Assembly: GCA_003551325.1 (NCBI GenBank)
Contig: PUMK01000281.1
Location: 1 to 9,041, forward strand
DNA: 9,041 bases
Reading direction: 5' to 3'
Source: Candidatus Acetothermia bacterium
GTDB taxonomy: Bacteria; Bipolaricaulota; Bipolaricaulia; Bipolaricaulales; Bipolaricaulaceae
Made by a program: the position numbers and the translations under genes. The notes under the pieces were generated by a model. That model was not told the DNA's origin and did no database searches. It saw only the letters and a program-made list of their open reading frames with translations. Every line of letters starts with the position of its first letter. Position 1 is the first letter of the stretch. Shown here one piece after another: positions 1 to 5,861 of this stretch.

Positions 1-584
1 AGAACCAGATAGGACGCTCAGCAGCATTCTGGACTTATTTCCACCCCCAACTCGTCCGACATCTGCCGGCCTTCTCCATGACAAACCCCCAAGACCTCGT
101 ACGGGCTTCCACCCGCGTAGCCCCGTCACTCATCCGCACCGACGCCGACGAGGTGACGTACAACCTCCACATCGCCATCCGGTTCGAGCTCGAGGTCGGG
201 CTCATCGAAGGCGAGATCTCCGTTGGGGAACTCCCCGAACTGTGGTCCAGCACCTACCAACGCTATCTGGGCGTTGAGCCGGCGAACGATGCCGAGGGGG
301 TGTTGCAGGATGTGCACTGGTCAGCGGGAATGTTCGGCTATTTCCCCTCCTACCTTCTGGGCAATCTCTATGCTTCGCAGCTGATGAACGCCCTGGAACG
401 CGATATCTCCGACCTCTGGGACAGAGTCCGCCAAGGCGAGCTCTCCCCAATCCTCCGGTGGCTCAACGAACACGTGCACCGCCACGGCGCAGCGCTCAAA
501 CCGGAGGAGCTCATCGAGAAGGCCACCGGAAGTCCGCCGAGTGCTGAGCCCTTCATCGCATACCTAAACCAACGCTACAAGTAG
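1..584 (+). CDS. M32 family metallocarboxypeptidase (carboxypeptidase Taq type), C-terminal part
   Basis: The frame is open from the left edge (first whole codon at base 3) to TAG at 582-584, giving 193 residues, so the gene starts outside the window; the internal ATG at 78 is not its start. The M32 family comprises cytoplasmic zinc carboxypeptidases of about 500 residues that remove C-terminal amino acids from peptides. Visible family hallmarks are the segment NQIGRSAAFW near the edge (the region just after the conserved E-S-Q of M32 enzymes), the block IRTDADEVTYNLHI from base 132, and HWSAGMFGYFPSYLLGNLY around 316-370. The zinc motif HEXXH and the third ligand lie upstream and cannot be checked. 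The C-terminus looks complete. The following 650 bases hold no intact gene, and the next gene is on the opposite strand. Family assignment is strong; substrate range is unknown. Confidence 0.93.
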   Translation, partial: NQIGRSAAFWTYFHPQLVRHLPAFSMTNPQDLVRASTRVAPSLIRTDADEVTYNLHIAIRFELEVGLIEGEISVGELPELWSSTYQRYLGVEPANDAEGVLQDVHWSAGMFGYFPSYLLGNLYASQLMNALERDISDLWDRVRQGELSPILRWLNEHVHRHGAALKPEELIEKATGSPPSAEPFIAYLNQRYK

Positions 585-1239
585 GGGTGTAACTTGTGTG
601 CGCCCCTGGGCGTAACCTGCGTGCACCCGTGCCGCCACCGTCCTCGTGGTCATCGCACACATCGAGGCGGAGGAACGTCCGCCGCCCGAGGGTCGCCCGT
701 CAGCGCTGGTCGGCCTTCCTTACCGTACGCTCAGTCCGTCATGACGATGGCTTGCTGTGTGGGGAGGATTCACAGGACATCGGTCTGTTCCGGAGCATCA
801 TTGCCGACGGGACTTCAGGAGGCGGGATGCTGACCCTGATGGTCTTGCGCTACCTCTGTGAGATGGGACCCCACATCGTCCAGCGCTTCGTATCCCGGCG
901 TCGCAGCCGTGCGTTGGTCCGGTTTCCACTCAGCTGAGACGCTGACCTATCGGTGGTGCATCCGTGCCGCACACGGATCACCATCCAATGAGCCGTTCTC
1001 GTACCTCATCGCAGCTTACGACATCGTGATGCACTACGCCGGCGTCGCACGCAACGCTGCCACAGCAGCTGCGTCGACTCCGGCGCAAGAAGCTCCACAC
1101 GGCCTGCGGAGATGACCGAGGTCGATGTGGAAGCGCTTCGTGAACCGGATCGCGCTCGGCCTCGGTGTAGAGTCGGATCCAGAGGAGAAGGTCGGCTACA
1201 GCTACTGACGCGGGAACCACGACGGATACCCCTCACGGA
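585..1239. other. Long stretch without an intact gene
   Basis: About 650 bases lie between the carboxypeptidase stop and the hairpin behind hsp20. The open frames here (for example 596-937 on +, 113 codons from a GTG) show no family I recognise, and their N-terminal parts are Arg/Pro/Ser-rich as expected for non-coding GC-rich DNA. I looked for tRNA arms, RNase P and tmRNA signatures and found none that hold. GAGGAACGTCC near 673 vaguely resembles the RNase P P4 strand, but the partner motifs are missing. Short islands with coding-like third positions occur in different frames and are described in a separate entry. Confidence 0.6.
631..1208 (+). pseudogene. Possible decayed gene with frame-switched coding islands
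   Basis: Several short segments read like protein with G/C-rich third positions, but in changing frames. They are: 631-741 (frame of 631; contains VLVVIAHIEAEERPPPEGRP), about 740-937 (frame of 596; contains QDIGLFRSIIADG and LRYLCEMGPHIVQRF), about 984-1050 (frame of 984; contains EPFSYLIAAYDIVMHYAGVA), about 1063-1113 (frame of 631; contains QQLRRLRRKKLHTACGDD), and 1125-1208 (frame of 984; MWKRFVNRIALGLGVE then SDPEEKVGYSY and a stop). In the last segment 23 of 27 third positions are G or C. One reading is a single ancestral + strand gene broken by several frameshifts and stops, ending at 1208. The other is chance in GC-rich intergenic DNA. I do not recognise a family, so no function is given. 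Confidence 0.25.
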
Positions 1240-1270
1240 TGAAGCGGGCAGGGTTCTCCCGCCCGCTTCA
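1240..1270 (-). terminator. GC-rich hairpin behind hsp20, probable transcription end
   Basis: A perfect 10-bp inverted repeat, TGAAGCGGGC (1240-1249) against GCCCGCTTCA (1261-1270), encloses an inner GGG/CCC stem (1251-1253 with 1258-1260) around a 4-base loop, leaving one bulged A. It lies 28 bases past the hsp20 stop codon. Neither strand has a T-run after it, so it is not a canonical intrinsic terminator; it may pause polymerase or protect the 3' end. It could also serve any transcript arriving on + from the carboxypeptidase side. Confidence 0.55.
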
Positions 1271-1297
1271 CGCTTATGTCCGCGTCGTATCCGAAAC

Positions 1298-1744
1298 CTA
1301 CTCGACCTTGACGTCTACGCCATCGCCCTCCAAGGGCGACTGCTTCAGAGGCACCTCCACACGCAGGATGCCATCCTGGAACTTGGCCTTGACCTGCTGC
1401 GGGTCGGCGACCTGTTCGGGCAGCGGGAACGTCCGTCGGAACGAACCACACCTGCGGCCCATCCGCAGGTAGTCTTCCTGACGAACATCCTCACATCGCC
1501 GGATCTCACCGGTGATGATCAGCCGCTCTCCGTCAACCCTCACCTGAACGTCCTCTTTGCGGGCACCGGCGAGCTCCGTCTCCACGATCATGTGGTTGTC
1601 CTTGAGGTAGATGTCGGAACGACCAAACGACGAGGCGACATCGACGTCCAGATTACCAAAGCTCCTGAACATGTCGTCCACCAGCCGCGTCAAGTCGTTC
1701 GTCAGCCGGAACGGATCACGCCTCACAACCGGGAACATCGTCAT
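1298..1744 (-). CDS. hsp20: Hsp20/alpha-crystallin family small heat-shock protein
   Basis: This is a 148-residue cytoplasmic ATP-independent chaperone that should form oligomers and hold unfolding proteins. The N-terminal arm (residues 1-40, MTMFPVVRRDPF with a DDMFRSF segment) is followed by the alpha-crystallin domain, about residues 41-133: DIYLKDNHMIVETELAG, then VRVDGERLIITGE, and the hallmark A-K-F-x-D-G-I-L-R-V near 120-129. A short tail carries V-x-V (VKV, 145-147) in place of the I-x-I oligomerisation motif. I chose the ATG at 1744: GGGAGG sits about 8 bases upstream, whereas the GTG at 1753 would overlap that ribosome-binding site. The gene is single, divergent from yidD, followed by a hairpin and preceded by a consensus sigma-70 promoter and a CIRCE operator, indicating heat-shock control by an HrcA repressor (inference; hrcA is not in the window). 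Confidence 0.95.
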   Translation of the reverse strand: MTMFPVVRRDPFRLTNDLTRLVDDMFRSFGNLDVDVASSFGRSDIYLKDNHMIVETELAGARKEDVQVRVDGERLIITGEIRRCEDVRQEDYLRMGRRCGSFRRTFPLPEQVADPQQVKAKFQDGILRVEVPLKQSPLEGDGVDVKVE

Positions 1745-1760
1745 ATGCTCCACCTCCCTT

Positions 1761-1787
1761 TTAGCATTGAGCTACCTTCAGTGCTAA
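1761..1787 (-). promoter_or_regulatory. CIRCE-like operator (HrcA site) in front of hsp20
   Basis: Read on the - strand, the site is TTAGCACTG, then 9 bases, then CAATGCTAA. The CIRCE consensus is TTAGCACTC-N9-GAGTGCTAA. The arms match at 8 of 9 and 7 of 9 positions, and the 9-base spacer is exact. It starts on the last base of the hsp20 -10 box and ends just before the ribosome-binding site, so bound HrcA would cover the transcription start. CIRCE is best known upstream of groESL and the hrcA-grpE-dnaK genes; its presence at an hsp20 gene places this chaperone in the same regulon. The element is seen directly; HrcA binding is inferred. Confidence 0.88.
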
Positions 1788-1815
1788 TTATAGGGAGACA
1801 GCACCCCGGTGTCAA
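1787..1815 (-). promoter_or_regulatory. Consensus sigma-70 promoter of hsp20
   Basis: On the - strand TTGACA (1810-1815) and TATAAT (1787-1792) are separated by exactly 17 bases, a perfect match to the housekeeping sigma-70/sigma-A consensus. Transcription should start near 1780, inside the CIRCE operator, giving a leader of roughly 35 bases with a GGGAGG ribosome-binding site. A promoter this strong makes sense if it is held down by a repressor at normal temperature. Confidence 0.88.
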
Positions 1816-1836
1816 GCCCTCATCGTGGGGTACACT
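1809..1836 (+). promoter_or_regulatory. Probable yidD promoter, sharing the -35 region with hsp20
   Basis: On + , GTGTCA (1809-1814, 4 of 6 to TTGACA) and TACACT (1831-1836, 4 of 6 to TATAAT and fitting TANNNT) are 16 bases apart. The -10 box ends 6 bases before the yidD ATG, so transcription would begin at or within a base or two of the start codon. No purine-rich ribosome-binding site precedes the ATG, which fits a leaderless mRNA. The -35 box overlaps the hsp20 -35 box on the other strand, so the two promoters probably compete. Weaker evidence than for the hsp20 promoter. Confidence 0.5.
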
Positions 1837-1842
1837 GCGGGT

Positions 1843-2052
1843 ATGCGTGGCTTATTCGCCTGGATGATTCGAGGCTACCAGCGATGGATCTCTCCCCTGT
1901 TGCCCAACCGGTGCCGGTTCTACCCCAGCTGTTCGGAGTACGCCCGGCAAGCGATGCTCAAACACGGAGCACTCCGTGGGGGGTGGCTCGCCACAAAGCG
2001 CCTTCTTAAGTGCGGGCCGTGGCACCCAGGCGGCCACGACCCGGTTCCCTGA
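1843..2052 (+). CDS. yidD: Membrane protein insertion efficiency factor YidD
   Basis: This 69-residue protein is of usual YidD length. YidD is a small, membrane-associated factor that helps the YidC/Sec route insert inner-membrane proteins. Family marks are all present: the amphipathic start [20 protein letters not shown], the block [13 protein letters not shown] (Cys 24 and Cys 30, residues 22-34), [17 protein letters not shown] (41-57) and the ending HPGGHDPVP (61-69). I chose the ATG at 1843 because it matches the family N-terminus; an upstream in-frame GTG at 1825 would add six residues and lies across the likely -10 box. yidD is often found in the rpmH-rnpA-yidD-yidC cluster, but here none of those genes is adjacent: it stands alone, divergent from hsp20 and convergent with the amidohydrolase. 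Confidence 0.94.
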   Translation: MRGLFAWMIRGYQRWISPLLPNRCRFYPSCSEYARQAMLKHGALRGGWLATKRLLKCGPWHPGGHDPVP

Positions 2053-2064
2053 TGACACACCGGC

Positions 2065-2080
2065 GCTCCCTTTAGGGAGC
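2065..2080. terminator. Hairpin between the convergent yidD and amidohydrolase genes
   Basis: GCTCCC (2065-2070), loop TTTA, GGGAGC (2075-2080) form a 6-bp GC-rich stem, followed on + by CTCTTGCCTC, a poor T-tract. It begins 12 bases after the yidD stop and contains the TAA stop of the - strand amidohydrolase in its loop and stem. It is well placed to act as a short bidirectional terminator, though without a strong U-run in either direction. Confidence 0.55.
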
Positions 2081-3220
2081 CTCTTGCCTCACCCGGTTCA
2101 TGAGATCCTCATCCGTCCACAGCTCGAGCGCCAGCCCGGCCATGGCTTTGGCGGCGGCCAGCATTCCCTCACGCGCGCGGGGACTGCGCGACGCTTCGGC
2201 GAACGCCCGCGAGTGCCCGGGGATCGTGGCGTCGGCGATGGACACGTAAGGGTGGATCGCCGGTACCTCCCACGACACGTCCCCCATGTCGGTAGAACCC
2301 AGTCCCCCCGTGGGTTCGTCCACCGGCACACCCAGATCCACCAACTGCTTGCGGAACGCCCGGGCGAGCGAAGCGTTGGGACGGATAGCTTTGTAGGCAT
2401 GTCCCACCAGCTCGAAAGAAAGTGTCGCGCCCGTAGCCATGGCTGCCCCCTCCGCACAACACCGCAGCTTCTCCACAAGCTCATCGCGGTAGTCGTTGTC
2501 CGCCGCACGCACGTAGAAGCGCGCCGCAGCGCGCTCCGGGACGATGTTCGGCTTCTCCCCACCGTCTGTGATGATGCCGTGGATTCGGGCACCGTCGAGG
2601 ATGTGTTGCCGGATCGCATTGATTCCAACGAACGTCTGAATGACGGCGTCGAGAGCGTTCACCCCAAGCTCCGGTTGAGACGAAGCGTGCGCTGCCTGGC
2701 CGTGGAACACGATCTCGAGCTCTGTGATGGCCAGCGAACCCCGATCCACCAGCGTTGAGGAAGCCGGATGCACCATGAACGCAGCATCAACGTCCTTGAA
2801 CAAGCCCGCCTCAATGAGGCGGATCTTGCCACCGCCCCCCTCCTCGGCGGGTGTCCCCAAGAGCACCAGCGTTCCCGGAAGCTCAGCCTTAAACGGCGCC
2901 AACCCCAGCACAGCCCCGACAGCGCTGGCCGCGATCAAGTTGTGACCGCACGCGTGCCCCAGACCGGGAAGCGCATCGTACTCGGCGAGCACCGCGAGGC
3001 AAGCTCCTGGGTTCACGCTAGGATGCACCGCACGCAGCGCTGTGTCGAGGCCGCCGACACCGTGCTCCACCTGTAGACCGGCCTTCTCAAGCACTTCGGC
3101 GATCCATCCTGCTGCCTGCACTTCCTCAAAGCCCAGTTCCGGATGCTCGTGAATTCGCAGAGCCAGTTCCCAGATCTCCTCCGCCACCTCGTCAATCCGC
3201 TGCCATACACGTTCTCGCAT
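2072..3220 (-). CDS. M20 family (M20D-type) metallopeptidase / amidohydrolase
   Basis: A 382-residue di-metal hydrolase resembling the AbgB / PM20D2 branch of family M20, which cleaves amide bonds of dipeptides, p-aminobenzoyl-glutamate or N-acyl amino acids in the cytoplasm. Metal-site and catalytic motifs are intact: EYDALPGLGHACGHN (80-94; Cys 91 and His 93), GTPAEEGGGGK with the Glu pair 126-127, His 151 in VHPASS, and His 336 in GHSRAF. The lid (dimerisation) domain follows FHGQAAHAS (172-180), in the usual M20 order. The ATG at 3220 has a strong ribosome-binding site (AGGAGGGG, 5 bases away). No signal peptide is visible. It lies 84 bases downstream of the GNAT gene, so it may be the last gene of that operon or have its own start. 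I cannot tell peptide from aminoacyl or folate-fragment substrates. Confidence 0.9.
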   Translation of the reverse strand: MRERVWQRIDEVAEEIWELALRIHEHPELGFEEVQAAGWIAEVLEKAGLQVEHGVGGLDTALRAVHPSVNPGACLAVLAEYDALPGLGHACGHNLIAASAVGAVLGLAPFKAELPGTLVLLGTPAEEGGGGKIRLIEAGLFKDVDAAFMVHPASSTLVDRGSLAITELEIVFHGQAAHASSQPELGVNALDAVIQTFVGINAIRQHILDGARIHGIITDGGEKPNIVPERAAARFYVRAADNDYRDELVEKLRCCAEGAAMATGATLSFELVGHAYKAIRPNASLARAFRKQLVDLGVPVDEPTGGLGSTDMGDVSWEVPAIHPYVSIADATIPGHSRAFAEASRSPRAREGMLAAAKAMAGLALELWTDEDLMNRVRQEAP

Positions 3221-3300
3221 GTCTCCCCTCCTCGGACGCCGCGTTCCTCAGGGAACCGCAGGAAAGCGTGCGCCCATGGTTCCGTGTGGTCCAACTGCCC

Positions 3301-3320
3301 CGGGTCAGGCCAGGGACCCG
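3301..3320 (-). terminator. Hairpin across the stop codon of the GNAT gene
   Basis: CGGGTC (3301-3306) and GACCCG (3315-3320) form a perfect 6-bp stem around an 8-base loop and include the TGA of the - strand GNAT gene. No T-run follows on the - strand. It may attenuate transcription before the amidohydrolase gene, 84 bases on, or be chance in GC-rich DNA. Confidence 0.35.
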
Positions 3321-4471
3321 CGGAAGATCCGCCAGGTCTTGTACCGTTCCCCTCCCATCAGCCGTGACGCCAGCAGGATCAGCGCGTTGTCTTCAAGCAA
3401 CATCGACGCTTCGCAATACCGATACCCGTGCGCCTGCAGGTTCGCGTACAACTCGCTGTACAGCACAGCATCAATGCCCATCCGCCGGTAACCCGGTCGA
3501 ATACCGAAGAACATCAACCGCACCTTACGGATACGCCGCCGCATCGACAACAGCCGCAACCCGCGAATCAGATCGGTGTTCCACAGGGATCCTCTCCACG
3601 GGCGCATGACTGCATACGGATCTGGCAGAGCCCCCAGCACCGCAGCCAGCTCTCCATCAACGTAAGCGAAGTGCAGGAGCGTAGGATCAGCGATCAGCCG
3701 CAGCGAAGCCGCGATGGCATCAGCCTCTGCGTCGACAAGGGGTAGAAAGCCCCAATTGTCCTTCCATGCTTCGTTGTACACTTCCACGATCTGTGCCACC
3801 TCTTCGCCCAACCTCGACATCGACAGGGGCCGCGTCTCGATCGTGCGCTTTCTGCGAGCCCGCTGAGCAACGCGGGCCGTCCGATCCCCTGGAACCTGTT
3901 CTACGGGGATCATGTACGCGTAGTAGTCTTTCGCCTTATGTAACCCATAGTCCTCAAGCAGCTTGCCGTAGTAAGGGGGGTTATGGGTGAGTTCCACCGT
4001 TGGCGGGGTGTCAAACCCGTCAATGAGGATCCCTTGATGGGGTTCATGCGTCGCCGTCGAGTACCCGCCCGATCCCAGCATCTCCGTACAACCTCGTCGA
4101 AACAACCACTCGCCGGCGGCGTCCAGCAGCGCGACGGTAACATGATTGTCGTTGACGGTCTCAAAGAACCCGAAGAAACCCGTTCCAGTTCCGTGATGAG
4201 CATCGTAGCGGTGGTTGACGGCTGCGGAAACCCTTCCGACAACCGACCGTCCCCGGCGCGCCAGGAAGTGTACCACCTCTGCCTGTCTATGGTACGGATG
4301 CGCAGAGGTCAACAGGCCCCTAATGCCCAGGACTCTGCTGCCGAGCAGCTCACCCCTGAGAGGGGGAACCCAGCAAGGATCGCCCCGATACAGCTTCCAG
4401 GGGAACTCCACGAAGCGCCGCAGCCGGCGATCTCCCAGTGGAAGCGTGTCCAACGTCAGGCGGGTGGCCAT
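3305..4471 (-). CDS. GNAT superfamily N-acyltransferase-like protein, function unknown
   Basis: A 388-residue protein about twice the length of a simple GNAT enzyme. The N-terminal half (residues 16-185) starts with RRFVEFPWKLYRGDPCWVPPL, a signature of a widespread uncharacterised GNAT-like family. It contains FFGFFE (99-104), a glycine-rich stretch near 130-136 and HNPPYYGKLLEDYG (163-176). The C-terminal half (about 222-388) looks like the functional acetyl-CoA fold: FAYVDGELAAVLGALPD (268-284), then the pyrophosphate-loop motif GIRPGYRRMGID (323-334), and ASMLLEDNALILLASRLMGGERYKTWRIF (355-383). These proteins transfer acyl groups from acyl-CoA, but the acceptor here is unknown. No signal peptide or membrane span is visible. 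The ATG lies 10 bases after the nfnB stop, with no good ribosome-binding site, so translation may be coupled. Superfamily is confident; role is not. Confidence 0.8.
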   Translation of the reverse strand: MATRLTLDTLPLGDRRLRRFVEFPWKLYRGDPCWVPPLRGELLGSRVLGIRGLLTSAHPYHRQAEVVHFLARRGRSVVGRVSAAVNHRYDAHHGTGTGFFGFFETVNDNHVTVALLDAAGEWLFRRGCTEMLGSGGYSTATHEPHQGILIDGFDTPPTVELTHNPPYYGKLLEDYGLHKAKDYYAYMIPVEQVPGDRTARVAQRARRKRTIETRPLSMSRLGEEVAQIVEVYNEAWKDNWGFLPLVDAEADAIAASLRLIADPTLLHFAYVDGELAAVLGALPDPYAVMRPWRGSLWNTDLIRGLRLLSMRRRIRKVRLMFFGIRPGYRRMGIDAVLYSELYANLQAHGYRYCEASMLLEDNALILLASRLMGGERYKTWRIFRGSLA

Positions 4472-4477
4472 GGTCTA

Positions 4478-4492
4478 CGGGCTACCCGCCCG
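4478..4492 (-). other. Small hairpin over the nfnB stop, just before the GNAT start
   Basis: CGGGC (4478-4482), loop TACCC, GCCCG (4488-4492) form a 5-bp GC stem. It spans the nfnB TAG and ends 6 bases before the GNAT ATG on the - strand, where a ribosome-binding site would be expected. It could keep the GNAT gene silent unless ribosomes arrive from nfnB. A stem this short is common by chance in GC-rich sequence. Confidence 0.3.
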
Positions 4493-5861
4493 CGAGGTGC
4501 CTGTGAATGGCCGCCGCCGCCTTCTTGCCTGCTCCCATCGCGGAGATGACCGTTGCTGCACCCGTCACGATGTCGCCACCCGCGAACACACCCTTGCGGG
4601 TCGTCACCCCATCATCGTCCGCCTCCAAGGTACCCCAGCGGGTTACGTTGAGCCCCGAGGTCGTACGCGGCACGAGAGGGTGCGCCTGGTTCCCCACCGC
4701 GACGATGAGCGTATCCACGTCGAGCAGGAACTCAGATCCCTCGATCGGCACCGGTCGGCGCCGGCCTGAGTCATCCGGTGGTCCCAATTCCATGCGCAGG
4801 CATTCCGCCTCCGCAAGCACACCATCATTTCCGTGGAGTTGGACTGGGTTGACGAGGAACTGCATGTCCACCCCCTCCTCCTCGGCATGGTGTACCTCCT
4901 CCACCCGAGCCGGCATCTCCTGTCGCGTCCGACGGTACAGGATGGAGACATGCTCCGCTCCCAGTCGAAGCGCAGTGCGGGCCGCATCCATAGCAACGTT
5001 CCCACCACCCACCACGGCTACATGACGACCGAGCTTGACCGGGGTGTCGTATTCCGGGAACTGCCACGCGCGCATCAGGTTCACCCGCGTTAGGAACTCG
5101 TTGGCTGAGTACACCCCGATGAGCGTCTCACCCTCGATGCCCAGAAACCGCGGAAGTCCTGCGCCACTTCCCACAAACACCGCACCGTAACCTTCGGAGA
5201 GCAACGTGTCCACCGTGATCGTTTTTCCGACGACCATGTTCAACGCGATGTCAACGCCCAGGCGCCGCAGGCCATCGACCTCGTAGTTGACCACGTCCTT
5301 AGGCAAGCGGAACTCCGGGATCCCGTACATCAGCACACCACCCGGCTCGTGGAGTGCCTCGAACACCGTCACCTCGTGCCCCATCATCCGCAGGTCGGCA
5401 GCACACGTGAGCCCCGCCGGTCCAGCACCCACAACAGCCACCCTGAGGCCCGTCGAAGGGGGAGGTTCGACGGCCTGTGCACCATGTTCCCGCTCCCAAT
5501 CAGCCACGAACCGCTCCAACCGGCCGATGCCGCAGGGTTCGAACTTCTTCGCCAGTGTGCAGACGCCCTGGCACTGTGTCTCCTGTGGGCATACCCTGCC
5601 ACAGATCGCAGGCAGGTTGTTCGTCCGCTTGATCGTTGCCGCGGCAGCCGCGAAATCTCCCCGTTCCGTCTGACCGATGAACGCTGGGATGTCGACCTCG
5701 ACCGGGCACCCTTGGACGCAAGGAGCCTTCTTACACTGCAGACACCGCGCCGCTTCTTCGCGCGCCTCCTCATCCGTGTACCCCAAGGGGACCTCGTCGA
5801 AGTTGCGAACCCTTGAAGCAGCCGATTGCTCCCTCATCGCCACCTGTGTCTCGCGAATCAC
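4482..5861 (-). CDS. nfnB: NfnB / SudA / GltA-type NADPH-dependent flavin and iron-sulfur oxidoreductase large subunit
   Basis: This 459-residue cytoplasmic subunit is of family length. The N-terminus carries the cysteines of two [4Fe-4S] clusters: C40, C43, C48, C52 (RCLQCKKAPCVQGCP) and C87, C91, C97, C101 (ICGRVCPQETQCQGVC). An FAD fold with VAVVGAGPAG (141-150) follows, then an NADPH fold with VAVVGGGNVAMDAART (281-296), ILYRRTRQEMPA (307-318), and the closing FAD segment GVFAGGDIVTGAATVISAMGAG (424-445). Annotation pipelines usually call this the small subunit of glutamate synthase (gltA), but no glutamate synthase large subunit is adjacent. Beside a SudB/NfnA gene, it is better read as NfnB, which moves electrons between NADPH, NADH and ferredoxin. 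The GTG start at 5861 overlaps the nfnA stop (GTGA) with GGGAGG about 7 bases upstream; a longer reading from 5906 would run back into nfnA. Confidence 0.93.
   Translation of the reverse strand: MIRETQVAMREQSAASRVRNFDEVPLGYTDEEAREEAARCLQCKKAPCVQGCPVEVDIPAFIGQTERGDFAAAAATIKRTNNLPAICGRVCPQETQCQGVCTLAKKFEPCGIGRLERFVADWEREHGAQAVEPPPSTGLRVAVVGAGPAGLTCAADLRMMGHEVTVFEALHEPGGVLMYGIPEFRLPKDVVNYEVDGLRRLGVDIALNMVVGKTITVDTLLSEGYGAVFVGSGAGLPRFLGIEGETLIGVYSANEFLTRVNLMRAWQFPEYDTPVKLGRHVAVVGGGNVAMDAARTALRLGAEHVSILYRRTRQEMPARVEEVHHAEEEGVDMQFLVNPVQLHGNDGVLAEAECLRMELGPPDDSGRRRPVPIEGSEFLLDVDTLIVAVGNQAHPLVPRTTSGLNVTRWGTLEADDDGVTTRKGVFAGGDIVTGAATVISAMGAGKKAAAAIHRHLAGG

Noticed and set aside
584..606. GGGGTG/CGCCCC stem after the carboxypeptidase stop as a terminator
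   Set aside because: Needs a G-T pair and an 11-base loop and has no T-run; too weak to annotate.
660..690. RNase P RNA-like motif (GAGGAACGTCC)
   Set aside because: One mismatch to GAGGAAAGTCC, but the partner ACAGNNA/P4 strand and the conserved 3' motifs are absent nearby.
596..937. 113-codon + strand frame from GTG as an intact small gene
   Set aside because: The first half is Arg/Pro/Ser-rich, unlike a folded protein, and only the second half looks coding; listed instead as part of a possible decayed gene.
1112..1867. 251-codon + strand open frame
   Set aside because: It runs antisense through all of hsp20 and its regulatory region; the hsp20 frame has clear homology and the antisense product is Arg/Pro/His-rich with no domain.
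1976..2758. 260-codon + strand open frame
   Set aside because: Antisense to the M20 hydrolase, whose metal-binding motifs are intact; typical long shadow frame in GC-rich DNA.
3983..4769. Two overlapping + strand open frames of 184-188 codons
   Set aside because: They lie opposite the GNAT and nfnB genes and have shadow-like composition.
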